NCBI GenBank assembly: GCA_025060135.1
Contig: JANXCY010000006.1
Location: 32,607-96,606 of the forward strand
DNA from: Anaerolineae bacterium
Lineage (GTDB): Bacteria; Chloroflexota; Anaerolineae; B4-G1; DUEL01
DNA length: 64,000 bases
Direction of reading: 5' to 3'
The notes beneath the pieces are model-generated. The model worked only from the letters and a program-made list of their open reading frames with translations. It ran no database searches and had not been told where the DNA came from. The translations under genes were made by a program, and so were the position numbers. This document shows positions 27,275 through 37,730 of the stretch, piece after piece; within the stretch, counting starts at the first letter, position 1; the number at the start of each line of letters is the position of its first letter.

Positions 27275-28570
27275 TCAGCACTCCCTCTGCCCTCGCCGCC
27301 CATGGGCCAGGGCCATCCCAATCCACCCTCCCAGGAATCCCAGAAGACCGATAACGACGATTCCCGCCACCTGGGCAATCATCTGGCCGGGGCCATCGCC
27401 GAGGAAGCCCGGGGCTACAAAGAAGCCACTGACTCCCTGTCCGATCACTGTGCGGTAGACCTCGGCGCCCACACCATTCCAACCCTGCCCCCAGCGCCCA
27501 TCGGCGAAGAGAGCAACCGCCAGCAGTCCCCACAGTCCGGGGAGAACGGCTGTGGCCACTGCCGCGCTTCCGTCGGCCAGCCGCAGCACCCGGTCTACCA
27601 GATAGACTCCCAGTGGGACCAGCAGTCCGGCTACGCCGCCGACCACCAGCGCGGCCCAGGGGGGAAGGAACGGCGCCCCGGCGGAGATGGCGACCAATCC
27701 TCCAGCCGCGCCGCGCGCCCCCATCAGAGGGTCGCCGTGTCCCAGAGCCAGCCAGCAGTACAGAAGAGCCGTCAACGTTGCCCCGGCAATCGCCAGCAGG
27801 CCATTCACGGCCATCGCCCCGGCATCCAGGCGGGCTCCTTCGGCGTGCAGAGGGACATTCAGCGACCAGCCCAGCCAGCCAACGGCGGCAAGGAGGGCAC
27901 CCAGGTTGGCCAGCAAGGGGAAGTGGGCTGGGGGCATCTCGGCGGGCCCTTCCTGGGGAGGGGTCCGTCCCAGCGCGAGCAGCCCGCCCCAGGCCACCAT
28001 CCCGCCCAGCAGGTAGACGACTCCGCTGCCGGCGTAGTCCACTGTTCCGTGGCCGCGCGCCAACGTCTGGCCCAGGGAGGCCAACCACCCTCCACCCCAT
28101 ACCCAGCAGGCCGCCAGGGGAAAAACGAACGCCGCCGTTGCCAGACCCACCAGGGCCACCCATCCGCCGCCTGCCCGTCCGAAAAGGGCCAGCATCGGAA
28201 TCAGGACTGCCGTTGCAACCATCGGCAGGTAGGCCATAAAAAGAGCCAGTATCTGAGAAGCCTCCGCCGGACTGCCCAGGAAGAACCCTTTCAGCCCGAT
28301 GACCCCCCATCCCAGGCCCCGAACCCGGTCCAGGGGCGACCAGATGCTATCCAGCGCTTCCAGGCCGGGCCGATCCGAGAAGACCGCCGCGCCCCCCAGG
28401 TGGAACGCAAAGCCCGTGGCAAAGTAGCCCACCGTCGCCAGCGCCAGCACCAACACGCCGTACACCGCCGCCCGACGAGCCCGCTCCGGCTCCATCCCGC
28501 TCCACCCCAACAGGAAGAAACCGACCGGGAGCAAGTAACCCAGTGTCCATTGCATTCCGTTGTCGCCCAT
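27275..28570 (-). CDS. Amt/Rh family protein lacking the twin histidines
   Basis: 431 aa, about 11 hydrophobic helices. Amt landmarks are WVWGGGWLASLG near 157-167, TVDYAGSGVVYLLGG near 176-190, GHGDPLMGARGAAGGLVAISAGAPF near 277-301 and ALPGLWG-like AVLPGLWG near 341-348. Asp178 matches the conserved structural Asp, but the first pore His is Tyr186 and the second aligns with Ala341. Both residues of the twin-His pore are therefore replaced. ATG 28570 has TAGGAG six to eight bases upstream. No GlnK gene is adjacent. It may be an ammonium sensor, a channel with different selectivity or a non-ammonium carrier. Confidence 0.82.
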   Translation of the reverse strand: MGDNGMQWTLGYLLPVGFFLLGWSGMEPERARRAAVYGVLVLALATVGYFATGFAFHLGGAAVFSDRPGLEALDSIWSPLDRVRGLGWGVIGLKGFFLGSPAEASQILALFMAYLPMVATAVLIPMLALFGRAGGGWVALVGLATAAFVFPLAACWVWGGGWLASLGQTLARGHGTVDYAGSGVVYLLGGMVAWGGLLALGRTPPQEGPAEMPPAHFPLLANLGALLAAVGWLGWSLNVPLHAEGARLDAGAMAVNGLLAIAGATLTALLYCWLALGHGDPLMGARGAAGGLVAISAGAPFLPPWAALVVGGVAGLLVPLGVYLVDRVLRLADGSAAVATAVLPGLWGLLAVALFADGRWGQGWNGVGAEVYRTVIGQGVSGFFVAPGFLGDGPGQMIAQVAGIVVIGLLGFLGGWIGMALAHGRRGQREC

Positions 28571-28769
28571 AATCGGCTCCTACCCCATCTGGAGATCCTG
28601 CTCTGGATCGGTCCTGCCCCGGTCCGGGACTGATCAACGCCCCGGCCAAGGGCTGTTCAATTTCTGGATTGGATACCTTTTCCCGATCTGTGGGAAGGAT
28701 TAAGAAAATATTTCAATTTTATCCCGCTTGGCGAGATTATAGAAAAGCCCTGCCTCCACCGATGCCCGG

Positions 28770-28797
28770 TTGACGCGGGGCATTTTTGGGGTAAAAT
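28770..28797 (+). promoter_or_regulatory. Predicted promoter of the Mut7-C gene
   Basis: TTGACG (28770-28775), 16-base spacer, TAAAAT (28792-28797). The transcript would start near 28804, 17 bases before ATG 28821. Confidence 0.55.
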
Positions 28798-28820
28798 GAG
28801 ATCCAGAGCCCCTTCCGCAG

Positions 28821-29444
28821 ATGGCTCTATCTTACCAGAATTCGAGGTTTTTGCCAATCGGAATGGGCCACGGAGAAGAAACACCGGGAAACGAAGAACA
28901 AGCCACCGATGGGAGTCTCCGCCTACTGGCCGACGGGATGCTGGGACGGCTGGCCCGGTGGCTCCGACTCCTGGGATACGACACCGCCTACGAGAACCAT
29001 GCTGACGACCTGGAACTGGCCCGGCGTGCTCGAGCGGAGGGCCGTATCCTGCTGACCCGCGACCGCGCGCTGGCTGCCCGGCGGGGCCTCCGTTCCCTGC
29101 TGATAGAGTCGGAGCACGTACAGGAACAAGTCCGGCAGGTGGTGGAGACGCTGGGCCCGCCTCCCCACCCCGCCCTTTCCCGCTGCAGCCTCTGCAATGT
29201 ACCCTTAGAACCGGCCACCCCTCGGCAGGTCGCTGATCGGGTGCCGCCATACGTCCTGCAGACCCAGCGCCGCTTCGGGGTCTGCCCGGCTTGCAGACGG
29301 GTCTACTGGGCTGGTACGCATCTCCAGCACATGCGGCGCTACCTCCGCAGCCCCCTGGCCGGACGGCTGCTCAGCGATCCGCCTGCTGAATCCCCTGTCG
29401 CTGCCAGTACCGCCAGCGCATCAGCGCCAGAACCCGGGGCATGA
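28821..29444 (+). CDS. Mut7-C RNase domain protein with zinc ribbon
   Basis: 207 aa. The Mut7-C (DUF82) domain starts at LLADGMLGRLARWLRLLGYDT near residue 35, with acidic residues (ADDLELARRA, LLTRDRALAARRG) as in PIN-like nucleases. A zinc ribbon follows with CSLCNVPL near 125 and CPACRRVYW near 155. These proteins are predicted RNases of unknown target. The start could also be ATG 28863; the promoter position favours 28821. The last 25 residues are Ala/Ser/Pro-rich and overlap the 3' end of the convergent FemX-like gene by 74 bases. Confidence 0.82.
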   Translation: MALSYQNSRFLPIGMGHGEETPGNEEQATDGSLRLLADGMLGRLARWLRLLGYDTAYENHADDLELARRARAEGRILLTRDRALAARRGLRSLLIESEHVQEQVRQVVETLGPPPHPALSRCSLCNVPLEPATPRQVADRVPPYVLQTQRRFGVCPACRRVYWAGTHLQHMRRYLRSPLAGRLLSDPPAESPVAASTASASAPEPGA

Positions 29445-30450
29445 GCGCCATATACAGCCGGTAGCCCAGGGGGTGGGCGGGGAAATCCCAGGCCCCGATG
29501 TGTCGCACCAGACGGGCACCAAACCCGGCCTTGAAGCGGTAGACCCCCCACATCGGGTCGGATTCATCGGGCGTGTCCGGTGCTCCCCAGAGGTCATAGA
29601 CGGTGCAGCCCTGTTGCCGGGCCCAGCGGATGGCTTCCCACTGGAGCAGATGGTTGGGCATCCAGTCCCGGTATACGGAGCGGGAAGCGCCGTACATATA
29701 CCATGCCCGTTGCCCAAACCGGAACAATATCACCATCGCCACCGGCTCCCCGGCCACCTCCGCCACCAGGGGACAGGCCAGCCCGGCTGCGATGAACGTC
29801 CCCCACGCGTCCTGATAATACTCCTCGGGCCGGATGACAAAACGGTCCCGTATACTGGTCTCCTGGTACATCCGATAGAGAAGCGACAGGTCCGCCAGTG
29901 TCCCCTCCCGAATGGTTACCCCCTTCCGCTGGGCCAGCCGGATGTTGTAGCGCCACTTAGGTTTCATCCGCGCCAGAATCTCCTCCGGTGAAGCCCTCAG
30001 GTCCAGCAGCAGCGTGCTGCGGAACTGAACCTGCTCGGGGGAAGGAAGCCATCCTCGAGCCTGTAAGACTGTCGTTACCCGCTCCCCCAGGGGCGATTCC
30101 GCCTCCACATCGGGGTCTATTTTCAGAAACAGAGCCTTCTGAGCCCGGGCCAGCGTCTCCAGATCGCTCAGTACTGCCTGGAGCAGGCTCTCGTCCTCAT
30201 AGGGCAACAACGGCCCTTTGGGAACGTACATCACTCGGGGCAAGAAGCGACTGGCACGGCGAGAGAGGACCAGCGCGGCCGCCCGGGGAAGCCCGTCCGC
30301 CTCCCAGAGCAACGGTATCATCCGCCATCCCTGCCGTTCTTTGAACGCCCCCCATTCCCAGGTCTGGAGAACATGGGGGGCTGGCAGACGCAGGAGCGCA
30401 TCGTTCCACGCCCAGGGGTCAGCCATTCGTTGGACTCTTAGACCAACCAT
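29371..30450 (-). CDS. FemABX-family aminoacyl/peptidyl transferase (FemX-like)
   Basis: 359 aa. It opens with [18 protein letters not shown], the characteristic FemX/GNAT-like start, and has [17 protein letters not shown] in the middle and [26 protein letters not shown] near the C-terminus. Family members add amino acids from aminoacyl-tRNA to the lipid II stem peptide in the cytosol. I use ATG 30450 (MVGLRVQ); ATG 30426 (MADPWAW) is an alternative. A TATAAT lies only 12 bases before 30450 (30468-30463), so the mRNA may be nearly leaderless. The interpeptide-bridge role is inferred. Confidence 0.87.
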   Translation of the reverse strand: MVGLRVQRMADPWAWNDALLRLPAPHVLQTWEWGAFKERQGWRMIPLLWEADGLPRAAALVLSRRASRFLPRVMYVPKGPLLPYEDESLLQAVLSDLETLARAQKALFLKIDPDVEAESPLGERVTTVLQARGWLPSPEQVQFRSTLLLDLRASPEEILARMKPKWRYNIRLAQRKGVTIREGTLADLSLLYRMYQETSIRDRFVIRPEEYYQDAWGTFIAAGLACPLVAEVAGEPVAMVILFRFGQRAWYMYGASRSVYRDWMPNHLLQWEAIRWARQQGCTVYDLWGAPDTPDESDPMWGVYRFKAGFGARLVRHIGAWDFPAHPLGYRLYMALMPRVLALMRWRYWQRQGIQQADR

Positions 30451-30530
30451 TGCCACGGGGCTATTATACACCGTTCCCAAAAACCCGCAGACCTCTGCCA
30501 CGGAGTAGCCGCTCCTATCCAGCGCCGCCG

Positions 30531-30560
30531 GTTGCGCGTTTGGCGGAAACGGGGTATCAT
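30531..30560 (+). promoter_or_regulatory. Predicted promoter of galE
   Basis: TTGCGC (30531-30536), 18-base spacer, TATCAT (30555-30560), then GGAGGAGG and ATG 30591. It lies back to back with the leftward TATAAT of the FemX-like gene. Confidence 0.4.
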
Positions 30561-30590
30561 CCTCCTGACCCCTGGTACCTCGGAGGAGGT

Positions 30591-31574
30591 ATGAATATCC
30601 TGGTTACTGGAGGCGCCGGATACATCGGTAGCATTGTTACAGAAGAATTGATTCGGCGGGGATATTCGGTGATTGTCCTGGATAATCTCTCCACAGGCCA
30701 TCGCGCCGCCGTCCCCCCTCAGGCCACTTTTGTCTATGGAGACCTGGCCGACCGGCGGGTCCTCCGCGCCGTCTTTGAAACCTACTCGATAGACGCTGTC
30801 ATGCACTTCGCCGCCCATATTATGGCGCCGGAGTCTATGGAGGTACCTTTCAAGTACCTCCGGGATAACGTCTGCAACGGGCTGAACCTACTGGAGGAGG
30901 CATTGATCCACGGAGTACGCCGGTTCATTCTCTCCTCCACGGCCAACCTGTACGACCGACCAAAACGCATCCCGATAGATGAGGAAGAGGAAGTGATCCC
31001 CGGCACACCTTATGGGGAGTCCAAATACATTCTGGAGCGGATTCTGGCCTGGATGGACCGGATCTACGGCCTTCGGTACGCGGCGCTCCGGTACTTCAAC
31101 GCCGCCGGAGCCTCCCCTTCCGGGGAACGGGGGGAAGACCACCGTCCTGAAAGCCATCTGATCCCCTTGGTTCTTCAGGTGGCGCTGGGGTTACGGGATA
31201 AAATCATCATTTATGGGGACGATTATCCAACCCGCGATGGGACCTGTATCCGGGATTACATCCACGTTACCGACCTGGCACAGGCTCACATTCTGGCACT
31301 GGAGGCCCTGGATCGGGGAAGTCGGATATACAACTTGGGTAACGGGCAGGGGTTCACGGTCAAAGAAGTCATAGAGACCTGCCGAGAGGTTACTGGGCAT
31401 CCCATCCCGGCAGAGGTAGGCCCCCGGCGACCCGGCGACGTGGCGATTCTGGTCGCCAGCAGCGAGCGGATCCGCCGTGAGTTAGGCTGGGAACCGAAGT
31501 ATCCCGACCTGCGCACCATCGTCGAACATGCCTGGAACTGGCACCGGACCCATCCGCACGGGTATCCGGACTGA
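30591..31574 (+). CDS. galE: UDP-glucose 4-epimerase
   Basis: 327 aa, typical length. [13 protein letters not shown] binds [13 protein letters not shown] holds the catalytic Ser/Thr region, [10 protein letters not shown] is the YxxxK pair near 145, and [11 protein letters not shown] is a GalE hallmark. It interconverts UDP-galactose and UDP-glucose, giving precursors for envelope glycans and completing galactose use with GalK (9305). GGAGGAGG precedes ATG 30591 at four bases; the open frame upstream to 30450 overlaps the FemX-like promoter. Confidence 0.93.
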   Translation: MNILVTGGAGYIGSIVTEELIRRGYSVIVLDNLSTGHRAAVPPQATFVYGDLADRRVLRAVFETYSIDAVMHFAAHIMAPESMEVPFKYLRDNVCNGLNLLEEALIHGVRRFILSSTANLYDRPKRIPIDEEEEVIPGTPYGESKYILERILAWMDRIYGLRYAALRYFNAAGASPSGERGEDHRPESHLIPLVLQVALGLRDKIIIYGDDYPTRDGTCIRDYIHVTDLAQAHILALEALDRGSRIYNLGNGQGFTVKEVIETCREVTGHPIPAEVGPRRPGDVAILVASSERIRRELGWEPKYPDLRTIVEHAWNWHRTHPHGYPD

Positions 31575-31592
31575 GAACACAGGATTGGGAAA

Positions 31593-31632
31593 GCCTGTAG
31601 CCCAGGCCGCCCAGCCGATGTGTGCGGGCTAC
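31593..31632. repeat. Diverged palindromic repeat unit
   Basis: GTAGCCCAGGCCGCCCAGCC followed by a GGGCTAC copy, matching the family at 19072 in inverted orientation. The rest of the 218-base convergent spacer between galE and the aldolase gene shows nothing else. Confidence 0.45.
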
Positions 31633-31792
31633 CCCCCTGTGCTACACCTTTAGCCTGTTCGGACATGCTCGGAGGGACGAAACCCTGAGAAGAGCCATCG
31701 TTCGTGCGGTTCAACGCTGTTCCGCCCTGACGAACTGCGAGCGCTTTTCAACCCCGGCGGCGTCTTTCGGACACGCTGAGAGGAAAATCCGA

Positions 31793-32827
31793 TTATGCCG
31801 ATAGCGCCACCTGAACCGCGCGCAGCGTGGCTTCTATATCCTCATCGGTGATCCAGTAGTGGGTAACGGCCCGAAAGCGTCCGTCCTCCCGTCCCAGGAC
31901 CAGCACCCCTTGCTCCCGGAGGCGGCGGATGAACTCCTGAGGAACCAGGGGCACCTCGGCGTCCAGCCAGAAGTAAAGGATATTGGTATAGACGGGGCCC
32001 ACCTGGATGCCGGGGATCTGGGCCAGCCCTTCCGCCAGCCGACGGGCGCGGGCGTGGTCTTCCGCCAGTCGTTCGGTCATCTGCTCCAAGGCAACGATTC
32101 CCGCCGCTGCCAGAATCCCGGCCTGGCGCATGCCGCCGCCCACCACCTTGCGCGCTCGCCGTGCCTCATAAATGAAGTCAGCGCTCCCGCAGAGAACAGA
32201 CCCCACCGGCGCACACAGCCCTTTGGAAAGGCAAAACATCACCGAATCCACTTCCCGCACCAGGTCCCGCACGTCGCAGTTCAGGGCAGCGGCGGCGTTG
32301 AAAATGCGGGCCCCATCCAGATGCACCCGCAGGCCATGGGCATGGGCCAGCGCAGCAACGGCAGCCGTGTACTCCGCTGTGAGCGGCGCTCCATCGCACA
32401 GGTTATGGGTGTTCTCCAGGCAGATCAGGCGGGTACGCGGGAAGTGAACATTCTCTGGCCGGATCGCGGCCTGGATCTCCTCCAGCCGCAGAGTGCCATC
32501 GGGCTGATTGGACAGAGGGCGGGGAGTGATGCCGCCCAGTGCAGCCATCCCGCCCTGTTCGTAGAGGAAAGTATGACTGCGGTCGCCCAGGATGACCTCA
32601 TCCCCCCGACCGCAGTGGGTCAGCAGAGCCACCAGATTGCCCATCGTTCCGCTGGCAACAAAGAGCGCCGCCTCTTTTCCCATTCGCTCCGCCGCCATCT
32701 CCTCCAACCGCCGGACCGTGGGGTCTTCTCCGAAGACATCGTCCCCTACCTCTGCCCGAGACATGGCCTCCCGCATCGCGGGAGTGGGGGGAGTTACCGT
32801 GTCGCTACGCAGGTCGATGCACCGCAT
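31793..32827 (-). CDS. ltaE: Low-specificity L-threonine aldolase
   Basis: 344 aa, fold-type I PLP enzyme. MRCIDLRSDTVTPPTPAMREAM is the classic start, HTFLYEQGGMAALGG and VHLDGARIFNAA carry PLP contacts, and SLSKG-like MFCLSKGLCAPVGS holds the PLP-binding Lys near residue 200. It cleaves L-threonine or allo-threonine to glycine and acetaldehyde. GGAGG lies eight bases before ATG 32827. It is convergent with galE and runs alone. Confidence 0.93.
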   Translation of the reverse strand: MRCIDLRSDTVTPPTPAMREAMSRAEVGDDVFGEDPTVRRLEEMAAERMGKEAALFVASGTMGNLVALLTHCGRGDEVILGDRSHTFLYEQGGMAALGGITPRPLSNQPDGTLRLEEIQAAIRPENVHFPRTRLICLENTHNLCDGAPLTAEYTAAVAALAHAHGLRVHLDGARIFNAAAALNCDVRDLVREVDSVMFCLSKGLCAPVGSVLCGSADFIYEARRARKVVGGGMRQAGILAAAGIVALEQMTERLAEDHARARRLAEGLAQIPGIQVGPVYTNILYFWLDAEVPLVPQEFIRRLREQGVLVLGREDGRFRAVTHYWITDEDIEATLRAVQVALSA

Positions 32828-32992
32828 ACCTGACCTCCTCAGGATAGCAAAAAGCAGGCTGGCTTGTCCCAGCCTGCCGGAACCGGTACTCGCGCTTCTC
32901 CTGCTGGAATTCAAAAAGGAACCCGGCCGATCGCGGGCAGGCTCGTCGTACTCAAAGGCGCCCCCCTGAGCCGCCCATCCAGGCTCCCCAGG

Positions 32993-33066
32993 TGCCGAGG
33001 GGCGGATTTGGACCGCCGACTCCCTGATTTTCAGTCAGGTGCTCTACCAGGCTGAGCTACCTCGGC
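32993..33066 (-). tRNA. tRNA-Phe (GAA)
   Basis: A full cloverleaf can be drawn in 74 nt: acceptor GCCGAGG/CCTCGGC with discriminator A, D arm GCTC...GAGC, anticodon stem CCTGA/TCAGG with loop CTGAAAA (anticodon GAA), five-base variable loop, T stem GGCGG/CCGCC. CCA is not encoded (ACCT follows). The T-loop reads TCCAAAT, so position 55 is C instead of the near-universal T. Confidence 0.93.
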
Positions 33067-33084
33067 GCTTGTTAGGTGGAAATT

Positions 33085-33112
33085 ATTTTACCACACTTTC
33101 CTGTTTTCGCAA
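33085..33112 (-). promoter_or_regulatory. Predicted promoter of tRNA-Phe
   Basis: Leftward TTGCGA (33112-33107), 16-base spacer, TAAAAT (33090-33085), about 19 bases before the tRNA 5' end. Confidence 0.45.
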
Positions 33113-33126
33113 GCGCTCACGTTCCC

Positions 33127-33155
33127 TTGCCAACTTCCCCGTTTTCTGTTATTAT
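33127..33155 (+). promoter_or_regulatory. Predicted promoter of the PBP1A operon
   Basis: TTGCCA (33127-33132), 17-base spacer, TATTAT (33150-33155); GAGAGGAGG and ATG 33204 follow. It diverges from the tRNA promoter. Confidence 0.5.
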
Positions 33156-33203
33156 AGAAAGCGTATCCGATGGGCCGCGCTTGCATCCCGGAGAGGAGGT
33201 TTC

Positions 33204-36200
33204 ATGACCCCTATCTGGACGTTACGCCACATCGCCCTGCGGCGACAGCAGCGCCGCCGTATCCGCGCTCGTACCGGCACTGGCGCCTGGATGCGGGCCC
33301 TGGGTGTGTTGCTGCTGGTCATCGTGATGCTCAACCTGACCGGATTTTCCGGGATGGTCGGCGGCATGGCTGCTGTCTACTCCTCTATCGCCCGCGAACT
33401 GCCCGAACCGGAGCAGATTGAGTTTGTGGAACAGGAGTTTGAGACCACCCGTATCTACGACCGAACCGGCGAGCACCTCCTCTGGGAAATCATTGACCCC
33501 CACGCAGGCGATCGGGTCTGGGTGCCGCTGGAGGAGGTGCCGGAGCACCTGATCTGCGCCACCATCGCCATTGAGGACCGGACATTCTGGGAGAACCCCG
33601 GGGTCAACCCGCGCGGGATCCTCCGGGCCTTCTGGGCCAATCTCCAGGGCCAGCAAATCCAGGGCGGCTCCTCCATCACCCAGCAACTCATTAAGAACGT
33701 CCTCATCCCGCCCGAGGAGCGGGTCGTCAGCGCAGAGGGGCCGAAATGGCGGGACTACGCGCGCAAAGTCAAAGAAATCATTCTGGCCCTGGAAATCACC
33801 CGCCGCTACGAGAAAGAGAAAATTCTGGAATGGTACCTGAACACCAACTTTTACGGCAACCTGGCCTATGGCATTGAAGCCGCCGCCCAGGTCTACTTTG
33901 GCAAACCCGCCAGGGAACTGAACCTTGCGGAAGCCGCGACGCTGGCCGCCATCCCCCAATTCCCCCAGAAAAATCCCTTTGATGACCCCATTGAGGCCCG
34001 CAAGCGGCAGAACTTGGTCCTGGACGCGATGGTTCGGCAGGGCTGTATCACCGAGGCGCAGGCAGCCAAGGCCAAAGTGGAGCCCTGGCGGCTGGCCTCC
34101 CCCACCGAGCAATTTGACTTCCAGGCTCCTCACTTCTCCGTCTACGTCCGCAACGAACTGGAAAAAATGTTCGGCGCGGATATGGTCTATCGGGGTGGCC
34201 TGAAGGTCTATACCACCCTGGACTACGACCTTCAGCAACAAGCGGAATGCGTCGCCCGAGCCCAGATTCGCCGTCTCTCCGGCGAGGACGAGCAAAAAGT
34301 GATTGAAGAAGCCATCGCTTCCGGCTGTCAGGCTGCCCAGTACCTCCCCCCCCTGCGGGCCGCCAGCCGGGGGAAAGACCATCATGTTACCAACGCCGCC
34401 GTCGTCGTCCTGCGGCCCGGGACAGGGGAGATTCTGGCTATGGTCGGCAGCCTGGACTACTGGAACGAGGCTATTTCCGGCCGGTTCAACGCCGCTCTGG
34501 GCCACCGCCAACCCGGCTCCGCCTTCAAGCCCTTCACCTACGTAACGCTCCTCTCCCAGGGCTACACCGCCGCCCACCTCTTCTGGGACGTCCGGACGGC
34601 CTTCCCCCAACCGGGGCAGGCCCCATACGTCCCCGAGAACTACGACCGGAAATACCACGGCCCTCAGCGGCTGCGGCTGGCACTCGCCCGCTCCTACAAC
34701 ATCCCCGCTGTCGCCGCGTTGCAACTGGCCGGGATTGATAACGTGATCCGCACCGCGCACAAAATGGGCATCAACACCCTGGACAAAGGGACCGAATACT
34801 ATGGCCTGAGCCTCACCCTGGGCGGTGGCGAGGTTACCCTCCTGGATATGGCCTACGCCTACTCCGTCTTTGCCAACTACGGCAAGATGATCGGCAAGCC
34901 CACGACCCCCAAAGGGCCCGGATACCGGGACCTGGACCCCGTCGCCATCCTGCGGGTGGAGGACCGCAACGGCCGGGTCCTCTACGAGTACCAACCAGAG
35001 GAGCGGCAGATTCTCTCTCCCCAACTGGCTTATCTGATCACCAGCATCCTTTCCGACCGGCAGGCCCGCTGGGCTGCCTTCGGCCACCCCAACGCGCTGG
35101 AACTCTCCGGCGACCGCCCAGCGGCCGCCAAAACCGGTACCACCAACGACTTCGTGGATAACTGGTGCATCGGCTTCACTCCGCAGATTCTCACCGGCGT
35201 CTGGATCGGCAACTCCGATAACACCGAAATGGCCAATCTCCCCGGCTCCGAGGGTGCCGCGCCGATCTGGCACGCCGTAATGGAATACGCCCACCAGGGC
35301 CTGGAAATCCTCCCCTTCCCCCGACCCGAAGGACTGGTGGAGCGGGAAATCTGCGCCACCAGCGGCGAAATCCCCACCGAAGATTGCCCTTGCCCCCGGA
35401 CACGAGAACTCTTCATCCCGGGGACGGAACCCGAACCCAGTTGCAACTTTTACCAGAAACTGCGAGTGAATCGGGAGACAGGACGCCTCTGCACCGTCTT
35501 TACACCGCCCGAACTCTGTGAGGAGCGGGTGTACGAGGTCTACCCGCCAGAGGCCCAGGACTGGCTGATGAGCCTCCCGGAGGACAAGCGCCCCCCCCTT
35601 CCGCCTACCGAATACGACACCATCTACGGCCCCAACCTGGCCGATGCGGACGTCATCATCACCGAGCCCCAGCCCTACGCCTACATCGGGGGCGAAGTCA
35701 TCACCATCACCGGAAGTGCCAAAGGCGGCAACTTCGCTTTCTACCGCATCGCCGTTGGCGAGGGAATGAACCCCACCGAATGGATTCAGATCGGCCCCGA
35801 CCACTACAACCAGGTGGACCGCAACGTCCTGGAGTACTGGTACCTGGCCGGCTTTGAGGGCCTCTACACGCTCCAGTTGATGGTGGTGGACCACAGTCAG
35901 GCTGTACGGCAGTACGCCATCCAGGTAACCGTGGACCACACCCCGCCGAAGGTGCAACTAACCAATCCGGAGCCAGGCAAAGAGTATACCCTGGGCAAGG
36001 ACGAATGGGTCAACGTCAACGCCGACGTCCAAGACAACTATGCCATCGCGCGAGTGGAATTCTACCGGAACGACGAGACGGAGCCCTTCGCCGTCCGCAC
36101 CATCCCGCCCTACAACGTCAACTGGTGGATCAAGGAGACCGGCGAACAGCGCTTCCGGGCCGTGGTCTACGACGCGGCGGGGAACCGGGCGGAGTCCGAA

Positions 36201-36242
36201 GTGGTGAAGATTCGGGTGAAACCGAAAGCCCAGGGACCGTAA
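33204..36242 (+). CDS. Class A penicillin-binding protein (PBP1A) with C-terminal Ig-like domains
   Basis: 1012 aa. A basic cytoplasmic start and TM helix (about 33-55) lead to a GT51 glycosyltransferase ([20 protein letters not shown] and [13 protein letters not shown], about 110-170) and a transpeptidase with [14 protein letters not shown] (SxxK), SYNIPAV (SxN) and [12 protein letters not shown] (KTG). Beyond residue 720 there is a Cys-containing linker and two Ig-like domains (about 815-1005, the second starting [12 protein letters not shown]), longer than usual PBP1A tails. It polymerises and cross-links peptidoglycan outside the membrane. The chosen ATG has GAGAGGAGGT; earlier starts overlap the tRNA. 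Confidence 0.92.
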   Translation: MTPIWTLRHIALRRQQRRRIRARTGTGAWMRALGVLLLVIVMLNLTGFSGMVGGMAAVYSSIARELPEPEQIEFVEQEFETTRIYDRTGEHLLWEIIDPHAGDRVWVPLEEVPEHLICATIAIEDRTFWENPGVNPRGILRAFWANLQGQQIQGGSSITQQLIKNVLIPPEERVVSAEGPKWRDYARKVKEIILALEITRRYEKEKILEWYLNTNFYGNLAYGIEAAAQVYFGKPARELNLAEAATLAAIPQFPQKNPFDDPIEARKRQNLVLDAMVRQGCITEAQAAKAKVEPWRLASPTEQFDFQAPHFSVYVRNELEKMFGADMVYRGGLKVYTTLDYDLQQQAECVARAQIRRLSGEDEQKVIEEAIASGCQAAQYLPPLRAASRGKDHHVTNAAVVVLRPGTGEILAMVGSLDYWNEAISGRFNAALGHRQPGSAFKPFTYVTLLSQGYTAAHLFWDVRTAFPQPGQAPYVPENYDRKYHGPQRLRLALARSYNIPAVAALQLAGIDNVIRTAHKMGINTLDKGTEYYGLSLTLGGGEVTLLDMAYAYSVFANYGKMIGKPTTPKGPGYRDLDPVAILRVEDRNGRVLYEYQPEERQILSPQLAYLITSILSDRQARWAAFGHPNALELSGDRPAAAKTGTTNDFVDNWCIGFTPQILTGVWIGNSDNTEMANLPGSEGAAPIWHAVMEYAHQGLEILPFPRPEGLVEREICATSGEIPTEDCPCPRTRELFIPGTEPEPSCNFYQKLRVNRETGRLCTVFTPPELCEERVYEVYPPEAQDWLMSLPEDKRPPLPPTEYDTIYGPNLADADVIITEPQPYAYIGGEVITITGSAKGGNFAFYRIAVGEGMNPTEWIQIGPDHYNQVDRNVLEYWYLAGFEGLYTLQLMVVDHSQAVRQYAIQVTVDHTPPKVQLTNPEPGKEYTLGKDEWVNVNADVQDNYAIARVEFYRNDETEPFAVRTIPPYNVNWWIKETGEQRFRAVVYDAAGNRAESEVVKIRVKPKAQGP

Positions 36243-36252
36243 GGAGGGCCAG

Positions 36253-37707
36253 GTGCACCTTTACGAACTGACCATCCACGAAGCCCGCGCCCTGCTGAAC
36301 GCAGGGGAGATTTCGGCAGTGGAACTGACCCAGGCCGTGATAGACCGCATCCTGGCAGTGGATAATGCCGTTCGGGCCTACATCACGCTGACGCCGGAGG
36401 CCGCGCTGGAGCAGGCCCGCGCAGCCGACACCGCGTTCCGGCAAGGACAGGCCCTCCCCCTGCTGGGAATCCCCCTCGCGATTAAGGATATCCTCTGTAC
36501 TGCGGGCATTCCCACCACCTGTGGATCCCGCATCCTGGAGAACTTCGTTCCGCCCTACGACGCCACTGCCGTAGCCCGGCTGAAGGCCGCTGGAGCGGTG
36601 ATCCTGGGAAAAACCAACACCGACGAATTCGCCATGGGCTCCTCCACCGAGAACTCCGCCTTCTTCCCCACCCATAACCCCTGGGACCTGGAGCGGGTCC
36701 CGGGCGGGTCCAGCGGAGGGAGCGCCGCCGCCGTCGCCGCTGGGGAGTGTCTGGGCGCTCTGGGCACCGATACCGGCGGCTCTGTGCGCCAGCCCGCCGC
36801 CTTCTGCGGCATCGTCGGCCTGAAACCGACCTACGGTCGGGTGAGCCGCTACGGGCTCATTGCCTTTGCCTCCTCGCTGGACCAAGTGGGCGTACTGACC
36901 CGCGATGTTACCGACGCGGCGATGCTCATGAACGTCATCGCCGGGCACGACCCGAAGGATTCCACCTCGCTGGACGCGCCCGTTCCCGACTACACCACCG
37001 CGCTGACCGGCGACATCCGGGGAATGCGGATTGGTGTCCCCCGGGAGTATTTCATTCCCGGCATGCAGCCGGAAGTGGAAGCCGCTGTGCGCGCGGCCTT
37101 GCAGCGACTGGCCGACCTCGGCGCCGAGATCGTGGAAGTTAGCCTGCCCCACACCGACTACGCCCTCCCCGTCTACTACCTGATCGCTCCCGCGGAAGCC
37201 AGCGCGAATCTCGCCCGCTATGACGGTGTCCGCTATGGCCTTCGGATGGTGGGCAACTCCCTGGAAGATACCTACCAGCAGACCCGCGGCCAGGGATTCG
37301 GCCCGGAAGTCAAACGGCGCATCATGCTGGGCACCTATGCGCTCAGCGCCGGATACTACGACGCCTATTACCTGAAAGCCCAAAAAGTCCGCACCCTGAT
37401 CAAAGGAGATTTTGACCGCGCCTTTGAGCAGGTGGACGTAGTCGTTGCCCCCACCAGCCCCACCACGGCTTTCCGTATCGGTGAAAAGACAGAGGACCCC
37501 ATCCAAATGTACCTCTCCGACGTTTTCACCCTCTCCCTCAACCTGGCTGGTATCTGCGGGATCAACGTCCCCTGCGGTTTTGATGCCCAGGGATTGCCCA
37601 TCGGGATGCAGATCATGGGACCGGCCCTGGGAGAGATGACTGTCCTGCGGGTCGCCTATGCCTACGAACAGGCTACCGATTGGCACACCCGCCGACCGCC
37701 GATTTGA
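36253..37707 (+). CDS. gatA: Aspartyl/glutamyl-tRNA amidotransferase subunit A
   Basis: 484 aa, full length. The amidase triad is visible: Lys78 (PLAIKDI), cis-Ser153 ([11 protein letters not shown]) and Ser177 ([11 protein letters not shown]). [25 protein letters not shown] is the GatA signature. In GatCAB it releases ammonia from glutamine to convert misacylated Glu-tRNA(Gln) or Asp-tRNA(Asn). GTG 36253 has AAGGAGG upstream. It starts ten bases after the PBP1A gene and no gatB or gatC lies nearby. Confidence 0.93.
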   Translation: MHLYELTIHEARALLNAGEISAVELTQAVIDRILAVDNAVRAYITLTPEAALEQARAADTAFRQGQALPLLGIPLAIKDILCTAGIPTTCGSRILENFVPPYDATAVARLKAAGAVILGKTNTDEFAMGSSTENSAFFPTHNPWDLERVPGGSSGGSAAAVAAGECLGALGTDTGGSVRQPAAFCGIVGLKPTYGRVSRYGLIAFASSLDQVGVLTRDVTDAAMLMNVIAGHDPKDSTSLDAPVPDYTTALTGDIRGMRIGVPREYFIPGMQPEVEAAVRAALQRLADLGAEIVEVSLPHTDYALPVYYLIAPAEASANLARYDGVRYGLRMVGNSLEDTYQQTRGQGFGPEVKRRIMLGTYALSAGYYDAYYLKAQKVRTLIKGDFDRAFEQVDVVVAPTSPTTAFRIGEKTEDPIQMYLSDVFTLSLNLAGICGINVPCGFDAQGLPIGMQIMGPALGEMTVLRVAYAYEQATDWHTRRPPI

Positions 37708-37730
37708 AGCAAGGCAAACGAGGGAGAACC

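Noticed and set aside
27302-28633. A 443-codon rightward open frame
   Set aside because: Antisense of the Amt-family gene; Gln/Pro/His-rich and without a ribosome site.
31622-31804. Small rightward open frame between galE and the aldolase gene
   Set aside because: It overlaps a palindromic repeat and lacks a ribosome site; no coding pattern.
33222-35957. A 911-codon leftward open frame across the PBP1A gene
   Set aside because: It is the antisense shadow of a clear PBP1A gene; composition is Gly/Val/His/Asp-rich without any domain.
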